Assembly (NCBI RefSeq): GCF_000355675.1
Contig: NC_020888.1
Location: 2,436,883-2,500,882 of the forward strand
Length of the DNA: 64,000 nt
Origin: Thalassolituus oleivorans MIL-1
Lineage (GTDB): Bacteria; Pseudomonadota; Gammaproteobacteria; Pseudomonadales; Oceanobacteraceae
Direction of reading: 5' to 3'
How positions within the stretch are numbered: the first letter of the stretch is position 1; each line of letters begins with the position of its first letter. This document shows, in pieces, positions 37,705 through 46,525 of the stretch. A model generated the notes under the pieces. That model was not told the DNA's origin. It saw only the letters and a program-made list of their open reading frames with translations, and made no database searches. The position numbers were made by a program, and so were the translations under genes.

Positions 37705-37809
37705 CGAAATACATCGTTGAACTGAATCCTGTTAGAGGTACTCAAGGAGCGAAACGAACCGGGCCGATGGCCAACACGCTAACTCTATGAGTCATAATTA
37801 AAATTTAAT

Positions 37810-37848
37810 GCCTAGCTTAATCAACCAATACAACGAATTAAGTTAGGC
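37810..37848 (+). promoter_or_regulatory. intercistronic hairpin between sufB and sufC
   Basis: GCCTAGCTTAAT (37810-37821) pairs with ATTAAGTTAGGC (37837-37848), 12 base pairs with one G-U, around a 15-base loop. It stands 21 bases before sufC in a 165-base gap. The other gaps up to sufA are 18 bases or less. No T run follows, so processing or message stability is more likely than termination. Confidence 0.5.
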
Positions 37849-37869
37849 CAAAGAAAACAAGGTAACAGC

Positions 37870-38628
37870 ATGATCAGCATTAATAACTTGCACGCCCGCG
37901 TTGAAGAAAAAGACATCCTTAAAGGTTTATCACTGGATATTAAGCCGGGTGAAGTTCACGCAATCATGGGGCCTAACGGTGCCGGTAAAAGCACTCTTGG
38001 CAACGTACTAGCCGGTCGCCCGGGTTACGAAGTGACTAGCGGTACAGCGACGCTAAACGGTAAAGATATTTTTGCCATGGATACCGAAGAGCGCGCCCGC
38101 GAAGGTGTATTCCTAGCATTCCAATACCCGGTGGAAATCCCTGGGGTGTCGAATCTTGAATTCTTAAAAGCTTCGGTCGACGCGGTACGCGCGCACCAAG
38201 GCAAAAAAGCATTGGATTCTGTCCAGTTTTTAAAATTGGCACGAGAAAAATGCAAAGCCGTTAACTTAGATCAAGGCTTTTTAAAGCGTGGAGTTAACGA
38301 AGGTTTCTCTGGTGGCGAGAAAAAACGTAACGAATTAATGCAAATGATGATGCTAGAGCCAAGCCTGTGCATTCTTGATGAAACTGACTCAGGTTTAGAT
38401 ATCGACGCGCTGCAAGTGGTCGCAGAAGGCGTTAATGCCATGCGTGATGCTAACCGCAGTTTTATTGTCGTTACTCACTATCAGCGTTTATTGGATTACA
38501 TCGTACCTGATTATGTTCACGTGTTGGCCAATGGCCGCATCGTAAAATCAGGTGGTAAAGAACTGGCCTTAGAGTTAGAAGAAAAAGGTTACGGCTGGTT
38601 AGAAACCGCAGACAACGGAGCCGCTTAA
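37870..38628 (+). CDS. sufC: Fe-S cluster assembly ATPase SufC
   Basis: ABC-type ATPase of the SufBC2D complex. It has 252 residues. Walker A is GPNGAGKST near residue 35, the signature FSGGEKKRNE near residue 145, and Walker B CILDETDSGLDIDAL near residue 170. It has no membrane part. It is followed by sufD one base later. Confidence 0.98.
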   Translation: MISINNLHARVEEKDILKGLSLDIKPGEVHAIMGPNGAGKSTLGNVLAGRPGYEVTSGTATLNGKDIFAMDTEERAREGVFLAFQYPVEIPGVSNLEFLKASVDAVRAHQGKKALDSVQFLKLAREKCKAVNLDQGFLKRGVNEGFSGGEKKRNELMQMMMLEPSLCILDETDSGLDIDALQVVAEGVNAMRDANRSFIVVTHYQRLLDYIVPDYVHVLANGRIVKSGGKELALELEEKGYGWLETADNGAA

Positions 38629-38629
38629 C

Positions 38630-39961
38630 ATGCCTGAGCAGTTTCAGAATCAGCAACTGGCGTTAGCCACTGCGCAAACACCATTAGCACTGTTGAGCAC
38701 GCTGAATGAGCGTGGCCGCAGCGCATTTGCCCAAGCCAGTATGCCTAACCGTAAAACAGAAGCGTGGAAATATACATCGCTACATACCTTGCTAACCGGC
38801 GATTTCGCCTCTCAAGCAAAGTCCGCCGATTTTGATATGAATGCGATTCGTACCTTAGTGACGATTCCTAATATCGACGCTGATCGTTTGGTACTTGTTA
38901 ACGGTCAATTGCGCATTGAACTATCCGACGAAGCTGCACTTAACCGCATCGTTCGTTTTGCCGATGCTAACGCAGATCAAAAAGATCAGATCGCTCAGTA
39001 CTTAGGCCAAACTCTAAATGATAAAAGTGGACATGTATTTAACCAGCTCAACAATGCTGCGATTAGCGACGGCTACTTCGTTCTGGTTAACCGCAATGTA
39101 CAAGCTGATACCCTATTGCAAATCAGCCACATTACGACGCAACAACAAAGCGCCTTCACCTTGAACGAGCGCTTATTGGTGGTGTTAGAGCAAGGTGCCA
39201 GTGCCAATATCATTGAACACTTCGGCTCGACTAACGAAACTCAAAATAGCTTCACGAATACAGTAACCGAAATCCTTGTCGGAGATAATGCGCGTCTGAC
39301 CCATTACCGCTTACAGCTGATGCAAGAAGATGCACTGCATATTGGTAGCACGCACATTGATCTGCAACGCGATGCCAATTACAACGGCTTCTACCTTGGC
39401 TTAGGTACTCGTTTAACCCGTAATGATGTGGTGGTAAATCACAACATTGGTGGCTCGCACTGCGAAATGGCGGGTATTTATGTTCCGCAAAACCAGCAGT
39501 TGATCGACTTTCACACCTGCATCGAACACAAGGCGGCGCATTGCACTAGTAATGAAGTTTTCCGTGGGATTATGAATCACAAATCCAAAGCCGTATTTAA
39601 CGGTCGTATTCATATTCATCCGGATGCGCAGAAAACCTTAGCCGAATTGAGTAATAAAAACTTATTACTCACGAATACGGCAGAGATTTACACCAAACCA
39701 GAATTAGAAATTTACGCCGACGATGTAAAATGTGCTCACGGCGCAACCGTTGCGCAATTGGACGAGAAGGCCAGTTTCTATTTGCAAAGTCGTGGTATCA
39801 GTGCCAAAGATGCAGAAATCATGCTGAGCTTCGGTTTTATTAACGAATTACTATCGGCAACCACTCACGAAGGCGTGGGTGAATGGCTCTACCCTATTTT
39901 GTCTGAGCGCTTCGGTCGTAGCCCAGAATTAGCGAATGCATTAGCGGGAGAACATGCATGA
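38630..39961 (+). CDS. sufD: Fe-S cluster assembly protein SufD
   Basis: Partner of SufB and SufC in the assembly scaffold, 443 residues. It shows PNRKTEAWKYTSL near residue 38, and the conserved C-terminal beta-helix region NHKSKAVFNGRIHIHPDAQK with KCAHGATVAQLDEKASFYLQ... after it; the His in CAHGATV is the one conserved for cluster assembly. It overlaps sufS by ATGA. Confidence 0.97.
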   Translation: MPEQFQNQQLALATAQTPLALLSTLNERGRSAFAQASMPNRKTEAWKYTSLHTLLTGDFASQAKSADFDMNAIRTLVTIPNIDADRLVLVNGQLRIELSDEAALNRIVRFADANADQKDQIAQYLGQTLNDKSGHVFNQLNNAAISDGYFVLVNRNVQADTLLQISHITTQQQSAFTLNERLLVVLEQGASANIIEHFGSTNETQNSFTNTVTEILVGDNARLTHYRLQLMQEDALHIGSTHIDLQRDANYNGFYLGLGTRLTRNDVVVNHNIGGSHCEMAGIYVPQNQQLIDFHTCIEHKAAHCTSNEVFRGIMNHKSKAVFNGRIHIHPDAQKTLAELSNKNLLLTNTAEIYTKPELEIYADDVKCAHGATVAQLDEKASFYLQSRGISAKDAEIMLSFGFINELLSATTHEGVGEWLYPILSERFGRSPELANALAGEHA

Positions 39962-41181
39962 CCAATGCAGATATACTGCGGATTCGTGCCGACTTTCCAG
40001 CGTTAAACCAAGACGTTAATGGTAAGCCATTAGTGTATTTAGACAACGGTGCGACGACGCAAAAGCCCCAAGTCGTCATTGACGCGCTTGCACATTATTA
40101 CGCGTACGATAACTCGAACGTGCATCGTGGTGCGCACACACTCAGCGACCGAGCGACTCAAGCATTTGAAGGGGCTCGTGTCACATTACAACAGTTTTTA
40201 AATGCAAAGAAATCTGAAGAAATTGTATGGACACGCGGTACAACCGAGTCTATCAATCTCGTGGCTTCCACTTGGGGTCGTCAGAATTTAACAGCAGGTG
40301 ACGAAATTCTAGTCACCGGTATGGAGCACCACTCCAACATAGTGCCGTGGCAAATGCTGTGTGAGCAAACTGGTTCTAAGTTGCGCCCAATTCCAGTAAA
40401 GGAAAATGGCGAGCTTGATATGGACGCGTTCGCCACCATGTTGAGTGATAAGGTAAAGCTAGTATCTGTCGTGCATGTATCGAATGCACTTGGCACCATA
40501 AACCCAGTCGAAACCATTATTAAGATGGCACACGAAGTTGGTGCTAAAGTTTTAGTCGATGGTGCGCAGGCGGTATCGCATTGGAACGTCGATGTGCAGG
40601 CTTTAGGCGTCGATTTTTACGCATTTTCGGGTCATAAGTTATTTGGGCCAACGGGTATCGGCGTACTGTACGGCAAAGAAGATTTGCTTAATGCAATGCC
40701 CCCATACCAAGGCGGCGGCGAGATGATTGCACACTGTTCGTTTGAGAAAACGACGTACAATGTATTGCCGTATAAATTTGAAGCCGGTACGCCAAATATT
40801 GCCGGTGCGATTGGCTTAGCTGCGGCAATTGATTATTTAAACACGCTCGATCGCGTAGCATTAGCCAAGCACGAAGACTCGTTATTACTGAAAGCGAATG
40901 AACTAGCTGAGCAGCTTGGAGATATTCGTCGTATTGGTACTGCTGCAAAAAAAGCCAGTGTGTTTAGCTTTTTACTCGCTAATGCACATCCTGGGGATGT
41001 AGGCACCCTTCTCGATCAACAAGGTATTGCCGTACGCACGGGTCATCATTGTGCAATGCCATTAATGGATCAATATGCAATACCAGGCACAGTACGAGCG
41101 TCGTTCAGTTTTTATAACACATTAGACGATGTTGAACGCTTATTTACTGGCCTTGAAAAAGCCAAAATGTTTTTACTGTAA
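39958..41181 (+). CDS. sufS: cysteine desulfurase SufS
   Basis: PLP enzyme that takes sulfur from cysteine for cluster assembly. It has 407 residues. The N-terminal LVYLDNGATTQKP, the PLP lysine in FSGHKLFGPTGIGVLYG near residue 228, and the catalytic cysteine in RTGHHCAMPLM near residue 366 are visible; the short Cys loop marks the group II SufS type, which usually needs SufE or SufU. Neither is found in this window. It overlaps sufD by four bases. Confidence 0.97.
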   Translation: MTNADILRIRADFPALNQDVNGKPLVYLDNGATTQKPQVVIDALAHYYAYDNSNVHRGAHTLSDRATQAFEGARVTLQQFLNAKKSEEIVWTRGTTESINLVASTWGRQNLTAGDEILVTGMEHHSNIVPWQMLCEQTGSKLRPIPVKENGELDMDAFATMLSDKVKLVSVVHVSNALGTINPVETIIKMAHEVGAKVLVDGAQAVSHWNVDVQALGVDFYAFSGHKLFGPTGIGVLYGKEDLLNAMPPYQGGGEMIAHCSFEKTTYNVLPYKFEAGTPNIAGAIGLAAAIDYLNTLDRVALAKHEDSLLLKANELAEQLGDIRRIGTAAKKASVFSFLLANAHPGDVGTLLDQQGIAVRTGHHCAMPLMDQYAIPGTVRASFSFYNTLDDVERLFTGLEKAKMFLL

Positions 41182-41199
41182 CGGATAGAAGGAAACACT

Positions 41200-41559
41200 A
41201 TGAGTATCGAAACCTTTGATCCTAATGCCATGGCCGATGTCAGCATGACCGACACCGCTATCGCGCATATTCGTAAACAACTAATTAAAAACGCTAATAT
41301 GGCGGGCATTCGCTTAGGCGTTAAAAAGAGCGGCTGCTCTGGTTTTAAATACGATATTGAATTTGTTGAACAAGCAACTGATGGCGATCAAACCATTCAA
41401 GTAGCCGACGATGTTGCCTTGTTTGTGTCGGAAGAAGCACGGCCATACTTACGTGGTACTGTGATCGATTTCACCAAAGAAGGGTTAAACAGTACCATCA
41501 AATTTAACAACCCAAACGCAAAAGATTTATGCGGATGTGGTGAGTCGTTCTCGGTTTAA
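41200..41559 (+). CDS. sufA: A-type Fe-S carrier, SufA/IscA family
   Basis: Iron-sulfur carrier of 119 residues. The three ligand cysteines are in KKSGCSGFKY (near residue 48) and DLCGCGESF at the C-terminus. It lies 18 bases after sufS with AAGGAAA upstream. As an A-type carrier it would take clusters from SufBCD to client proteins. Confidence 0.95.
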   Translation: MSIETFDPNAMADVSMTDTAIAHIRKQLIKNANMAGIRLGVKKSGCSGFKYDIEFVEQATDGDQTIQVADDVALFVSEEARPYLRGTVIDFTKEGLNSTIKFNNPNAKDLCGCGESFSV

Positions 41560-41635
41560 ACTTTTTAAATAGGCAGTATTAGTTCCTGTCTATTCACTAA
41601 TCGCCCCTGCGGCTAAAACGATTTTGGAGAAGAGT

Positions 41636-42163
41636 ATGGAACGCCGCATGGTGGTCGCACAAGAAGCCTGTCCGGCCCGTCAAGTTCCCTCTGGTATACC
41701 CACGGTTATTCCTGCGGGCACCTTCGTAACCATCAACCAAGCTCTCGGTGGTAACTACACAGTCACCATGAATGGCAATATGGTTCGTGTTGATGGTACT
41801 GATGCCGCAGCGCTAGGTTTAGAAGCAGAAGAGATCGTATTTGAAAATCACGATGATGGTATTGTTCGTGAAGAGCAAATTCGCCAAGCCCTACGCACGA
41901 TTTATGATCCAGAGATTCCTATCAACCTGCTCGATCTTGGCCTTATCTATGGCATAAAGATTCACGCAACTGAAGTCGTGATTGATATGACTTTGACGGC
42001 ACCCACCTGTGGTATGGGTCCAGTGTTAATCTCTGACGTCAAGTACCGCGTGGCTAAGGTACCAAACGTTACTAAAGTCAGCGTCGAACTGGTTTTCGAT
42101 CCCCCTTGGCATCGTGACATGATGACCGAAGAAGCTCAGCTAGAAGCAGGCTTGTTCTTCTAA
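41636..42163 (+). CDS. sufT: Fe-S assembly factor SufT
   Basis: A protein of about 175 residues in the SufT group, where a small N-terminal part (VIPAGTFVTINQALGGNYTV) is fused to a DUF59/MIP18 domain (YDPEIPINLLDLGLIYGIKI, MTLTAPTCGMGPVLISDVKY, VELVFDPPWHRDMMTEEA). The cysteine in PTCGMG is the conserved one. It helps mature Fe-S proteins when demand is high. The ATG at 41636 has GGAGAAG upstream. It is last in the SUF operon, 76 bases after sufA. Confidence 0.93.
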   Translation: MERRMVVAQEACPARQVPSGIPTVIPAGTFVTINQALGGNYTVTMNGNMVRVDGTDAAALGLEAEEIVFENHDDGIVREEQIRQALRTIYDPEIPINLLDLGLIYGIKIHATEVVIDMTLTAPTCGMGPVLISDVKYRVAKVPNVTKVSVELVFDPPWHRDMMTEEAQLEAGLFF

Positions 42164-42287
42164 GATCACTGTCGCTCATACAGAGATTGGCCCAAATGGG
42201 CATAATCGTGGATTATTCGCTTCGCTGGCATTATAGTGTTGTCGTAATAACAACAATAATAATAATGTTAATTGGTTCGGGTTCCTG

Positions 42288-43544
42288 ATGAGCGACGCGT
42301 ATTTTAAAGGTATCACTGCAGCATTACACACCGCCGGTGTCTGCACCCCGACTCTAATCATAGATAGAGCACGCCTCGACAGAAACATTGATCACGTAAT
42401 AGATGTTTTGAACAAAGGCTTTGAATATCGCCTTGTAACGAAGTCGCTGCCATCTATCCCGCTACTCCAGTATGTTATGCGGAGAACGGGAACCCAGCGC
42501 CTTATGTGCTTTCACCTGCCGTTCTTACTGCAATTGGTTAATCATATTCCATCGTCCGACATTTTGATGGGCAAACCTATGCCTGTGCGCGCCGCTCAGG
42601 AGTTCTACGATTGGCATTCAGGGCAAACAAGTAGCATGTGCTTTGCACCCGAATTACAACTCCAATGGCTAATCGATAGCATCGAACGGCTAGAGCAATA
42701 TGAATATCTTGCAAGCCAACGTAATCTGCGTCTACGCGTATGCTTGGAAATCGACGTTGGTTTGCATCGAGGAGGGTTTCGTAATACTGCCGACTTCACT
42801 GCAGCCCTCCGATTTATTCGTCGCTCTAATTATCTTACGCTCAGTGGCTTAATGGGTTACGAAGCCCATATCACCAAAATGCCAATGATATTAGGCGGTA
42901 TAAAAAGCGCTTTCGCCGATACTCAAGGGCGCTACGCAAATTTTTTAAGTGCCGCAAAAGCAGAGCTGGGCGATCATATTCTCGACAATCTCTGCATCAA
43001 TACTGGCGGTAGTACCACCTACACCCTGTACCACAATTCTAAACTCGTGAATGAAATTGCTGCGGGCGCGGCCTTAGTAATGCCCTCTAATTTTTCCGCC
43101 GAAACATTAGAGCATCACCAGAAGGCAGCCTTTATCGCTGCACCGATACTAAAAAATATTTCTAAACCAGAAATTCCGTTAACACCTGCCATTTCAACCA
43201 TGTTGCGTATTATTGGTGTATTGCCGAAGCGGGCTTGTTTTATCTATGGCGGCAACTGGCTTGCAGATCCTTGTTACCCTGAAGATACCCAACATTGCAA
43301 AATTTTTGGTCGCTCAAGCAATCAAGAAATGTATGGCATTCCGGTGGATAGCGATATAAAGCAAGATGACTTTATTTTTATGACTCCGCAGCAGAGCGAA
43401 TCGGTATTCCTACAATTTGGTACCATAGGTGTTTATGAAGATGGCAGAATCTCCGCTTGGTGGAATGTGTTTCAAGAGAACGACATCGAACAACCGCCAG
43501 TATATTCTGATATCCCTACAGCCGAAATTTACCCATTAAAATGA
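42288..43544 (+). CDS. DSD1-like PLP enzyme lacking the family's metal ligands
   Basis: A protein of 418 residues with the alanine-racemase-like barrel of D-serine dehydratase/D-threonine aldolase enzymes. The PLP lysine is in RLVTKSLPS (K52). LRVCLEIDVGLHRGGF and the phosphate-side text INTGGSTTYTLY follow. In active family members the C-terminal domain carries PNHxC, whose His and Cys bind zinc. Here the same place reads PQQSE (residues 367-371) and the preceding EHG motif reads QEMYG. So the metal site is gone. It overlaps the esterase gene by ATGA. The substrate is unknown. Confidence 0.82.
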   Translation: MSDAYFKGITAALHTAGVCTPTLIIDRARLDRNIDHVIDVLNKGFEYRLVTKSLPSIPLLQYVMRRTGTQRLMCFHLPFLLQLVNHIPSSDILMGKPMPVRAAQEFYDWHSGQTSSMCFAPELQLQWLIDSIERLEQYEYLASQRNLRLRVCLEIDVGLHRGGFRNTADFTAALRFIRRSNYLTLSGLMGYEAHITKMPMILGGIKSAFADTQGRYANFLSAAKAELGDHILDNLCINTGGSTTYTLYHNSKLVNEIAAGAALVMPSNFSAETLEHHQKAAFIAAPILKNISKPEIPLTPAISTMLRIIGVLPKRACFIYGGNWLADPCYPEDTQHCKIFGRSSNQEMYGIPVDSDIKQDDFIFMTPQQSESVFLQFGTIGVYEDGRISAWWNVFQENDIEQPPVYSDIPTAEIYPLK

Positions 43545-44206
43545 AGACAAACAACTCATTAAAAATGCTATCTATTGAGCCTGAAAAACAGGCAGATAGC
43601 TGTATTATTTGGCTCCATGGCCTAGGTGCAGATGCATCCGACTTTTATCCCATAGGAAAGATGCTTAGTCCTGTTTTAGCTGAACACGCTATTCGTTGGA
43701 TATTTCCACAAGCACCGATTAGGCCGGTTTTTATCAACGGCGGTGTGCCTATGCCGTGTTGGTACGACATATTAGCTGTTAACCCTTCACGTGTTGTTAA
43801 CCCACAACATGTGACTGAAATTTGCGCGCAAATAAACGAACTAATAAATCAACAGATAGCGCTTGGTATTGCAGCCAACCGCATCCTATTAGCCGGATTT
43901 TCACAAGGTGGCGCCGTGGCCTTGGAATGTGCATTAACCCATCCCAAGGCCTTAGCCGGTTTAATGGCGTTGTCGACCTATTTGATCAAGGCACCAAAAC
44001 ACGTATCTCATAGCGAACTGCCCATATTATTAGTTCATGGCACTGAGGATATGGTCGTACCAATACCCTTGGCCGACGATACCCTAATCGCGTTACAAAA
44101 ATTAGGATATACACTACAGAGCCATCGACTAGAGATGGCACATGAAGTGTGCAATGAGGAGGTAGACATTATTGCAGAATTTATTCGCAGGTGTTTACAA
44201 CGCTGA
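43541..44206 (+). CDS. carboxylesterase/phospholipase, alpha/beta hydrolase
   Basis: A protein of 221 residues in the carboxylesterase 2 (EstB/acyl-protein-thioesterase-like) family. IIWLHGLGADASDFYPI near residue 18 forms the oxyanion hole, GFSQGGAVALE near residue 118 has the nucleophile serine, VHGTEDMVVPIPLA holds the aspartate, and MAHEVCNEEVDII holds the histidine. No signal peptide: cytosolic. ATGA overlap with the PLP enzyme upstream suggests linked function. Confidence 0.92.
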   Translation: MKTNNSLKMLSIEPEKQADSCIIWLHGLGADASDFYPIGKMLSPVLAEHAIRWIFPQAPIRPVFINGGVPMPCWYDILAVNPSRVVNPQHVTEICAQINELINQQIALGIAANRILLAGFSQGGAVALECALTHPKALAGLMALSTYLIKAPKHVSHSELPILLVHGTEDMVVPIPLADDTLIALQKLGYTLQSHRLEMAHEVCNEEVDIIAEFIRRCLQR

Positions 44207-44232
44207 TTAGCCCCAGATGCAAGCGCTATCGC

Positions 44233-46233
44233 CTACTCTACACCTAAATCAAATTGCCCTGTCTGCTGGCTTAAAGCTTTTGCCATTTCGCGCTGTTCTT
44301 TCGCGGTTTTTCCCATAAATGTAGCAGTGGCAACGGTATGTTTAGATATTTTAAAAATATTATTCATACTGCCGCCCACTTCTATATTGGCCGACACTTG
44401 CTCCTCCGCAGCTGCAGCTACTTGATCAGACATATCGCGAATATCCTGAATAACATCGCGAATTTGATTCAATTCGCGATGCAAGGTATTCGATAAATCC
44501 ACACCTTCGGTAACAATTTTTTGCGAAGCATCGACGGCATTAAATGCTAGCTTCGAGTCTTTCTGAAATTTACCGACAATTACTTCGATTTCTGCCGTCG
44601 AATCTTGTGTTCTTTGCGCTAATGTTCTTACTTCATCGGCGACCACAGCGAAGCCTCTGCCCTGATCCCCCGCACGAGCTGCCTCAATTGCAGCATTCAA
44701 TGCCAACAGATTGGTCTGTTCTGCAATCGATTTAATGACACCCAAAACACCACCAATAGCATCACTACTGTCGTGTAATTCACGAATGACTTTGGCAACA
44801 TCACCCATGCTGGTATTTAAGGTATCCGCTTGTTTAACACTCCGGTCGATAACCCTAGCACTACTATGGATTACATCATTGGCGCGATCGGATTGGTCAG
44901 CAACACGTTGAATATGCTTAGCAATCTCTCTAGTCGCCTGTTCTAATTGAGTGACTGCGACCACCGCCGCCCCAGTGTCTTCTTGCTGTTTATGCATACC
45001 CTTAGAGCTAAGCGAAATAGTCATCTGGTTCTGCATGGCGGTCAGTGATAGCTGCCGCGCTATAGCATTAATCGCTGTTACGGTGCTTGCCATACGCTCC
45101 TGCATACCATTGAATGCCTTTGCAGCCGCGCCTAGCTCATCATCTAAGAGAACTTTAACGCGTTTATGCAGCGATAAATGAGCGGCCGCATTCCCGATAA
45201 CACTCGTTAGTTCGTGAATTTGACGATAAATCATGGAGGATATTTGAATCGCTAATGCCAGGGTGATACCGACTATAACCAGTGCAATCAGTACATTTTG
45301 ACTCAGATTCGTTTTAGCCACACTCAGTTCCCGCTGAGCCGACTGTATCAGCTTCGCATTTAACTGATCATCAATAGCCTTGAGTGCGTTAATACGCGCT
45401 GTGGCAGCTTTAAACCAATCTGGAGAAGCAACACTAAATCCACCTGTTTGCGCCTTATCATTGGCAAGAATACGATAGTTAGCAACAGCAGTGTTTTCGT
45501 CACTCGTTAAGAATTTTTCAAAAGCGGCTGCAGATTCCAGATCCGTAAAGCGGACATAATTTTCAAAAAACACATCTTGCTCAGAGACAAGGCGTACGAA
45601 GTGTTGATAAAGGCCGTCCCCGAATGCATCAGCACCAAACACGTTACTCAATACTGCGCGCTCAATGCCCGCTCGCTCCTTACCCTGCAAAAAATTGTAG
45701 TAAGATTGCAACCCTCGAGATAGATCACCCTGAGTTGTGTAAGCCGTCGCTAGAGCTGGTACGATCAGTAGATCACTAATTGTTGTGGTAAAGAAAGCTA
45801 GTGCCTCTCCTAAGGGCAAGGACAACTGTTGAACCGCGATTCGAGTCGACTTTAACGCTTCTATTTTAGCCCGCACAGCGACTACTCGGCTCTCAACATC
45901 AGTAAATTGTCCAAGATTGGCCTTAGCGACGTAGCCTTGCCAACGCTGTATCTGAATATCAACGTTCTGTCGTTGCGTGACTAAAGTGTCACCAAATTTA
46001 GCGCCCGATGTGCCAATAAATCCGGCAGTCATTCCTCGTTCTTTCTGTAGCTCATGCGCCAATTGGCTATTGATAGAGGTGAGCTCGACCAGTGTTTGAA
46101 CCGCCTCAAGCTCACTAAGCTGGCCTGATGTCTTAGTAATGTCACGTAATTCGAAGTAAGTAATCGCCAACAAAGGAGCCACTATCAGTAACAGCAGCTT
46201 GTACTTGATCGGCAGTGACTTTAACCAACTCAT
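44233..46233 (-). CDS. methyl-accepting chemotaxis protein with NIT sensor domain
   Basis: Chemoreceptor of 666 residues. TM1 is at about residues 12-30. The periplasmic part matches the NIT (nitrate/nitrite-sensing) domain, with [23 protein letters not shown]... in pieces near residue 43 and [18 protein letters not shown] near residue 185. TM2 is near residue 320, then HAMP and the signalling tip [20 protein letters not shown] near residue 499. The ATG at 46233 has GAGG upstream. Whether it senses nitrate is inference from the domain. It stands alone. Confidence 0.9.
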   Translation of the reverse strand: MSWLKSLPIKYKLLLLIVAPLLAITYFELRDITKTSGQLSELEAVQTLVELTSINSQLAHELQKERGMTAGFIGTSGAKFGDTLVTQRQNVDIQIQRWQGYVAKANLGQFTDVESRVVAVRAKIEALKSTRIAVQQLSLPLGEALAFFTTTISDLLIVPALATAYTTQGDLSRGLQSYYNFLQGKERAGIERAVLSNVFGADAFGDGLYQHFVRLVSEQDVFFENYVRFTDLESAAAFEKFLTSDENTAVANYRILANDKAQTGGFSVASPDWFKAATARINALKAIDDQLNAKLIQSAQRELSVAKTNLSQNVLIALVIVGITLALAIQISSMIYRQIHELTSVIGNAAAHLSLHKRVKVLLDDELGAAAKAFNGMQERMASTVTAINAIARQLSLTAMQNQMTISLSSKGMHKQQEDTGAAVVAVTQLEQATREIAKHIQRVADQSDRANDVIHSSARVIDRSVKQADTLNTSMGDVAKVIRELHDSSDAIGGVLGVIKSIAEQTNLLALNAAIEAARAGDQGRGFAVVADEVRTLAQRTQDSTAEIEVIVGKFQKDSKLAFNAVDASQKIVTEGVDLSNTLHRELNQIRDVIQDIRDMSDQVAAAAEEQVSANIEVGGSMNNIFKISKHTVATATFMGKTAKEQREMAKALSQQTGQFDLGVE

Positions 46234-46525
46234 GAAACGCCTCGACGACAATAGCTAGACAATTGAGCCTAGTAGATGCTGGCTTCATCACCAGCCAAAA
46301 CAACTCCAAACAGGCCAATTACTTAAAAATGTCCTATTCCCACAATATCGGCACAAAGAAGTAGCCTAAACTAGATCTAAGATATCTGAGCACATCAACG
46401 AAGGTAATCTATGCCAAGTAGCGGAAAAACAATCTTGTTCAACCAGCAATTACCTCCTAATCTCTTATGATTAGTAGAAAATTTATGTTTATTTCCATCC
46501 TTGATTTACACTCAGAAATATAGGT
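46234..46525. other. divergent promoter region, no gene seen
   Basis: The 292 bases between the NIT chemoreceptor and the hybrid kinase are AT-rich towards the kinase. Several TAT/TTT-rich elements near 46470-46515 could serve as the kinase promoter, but I cannot choose one. I see no RNA gene or long inverted repeat. Confidence 0.3.
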
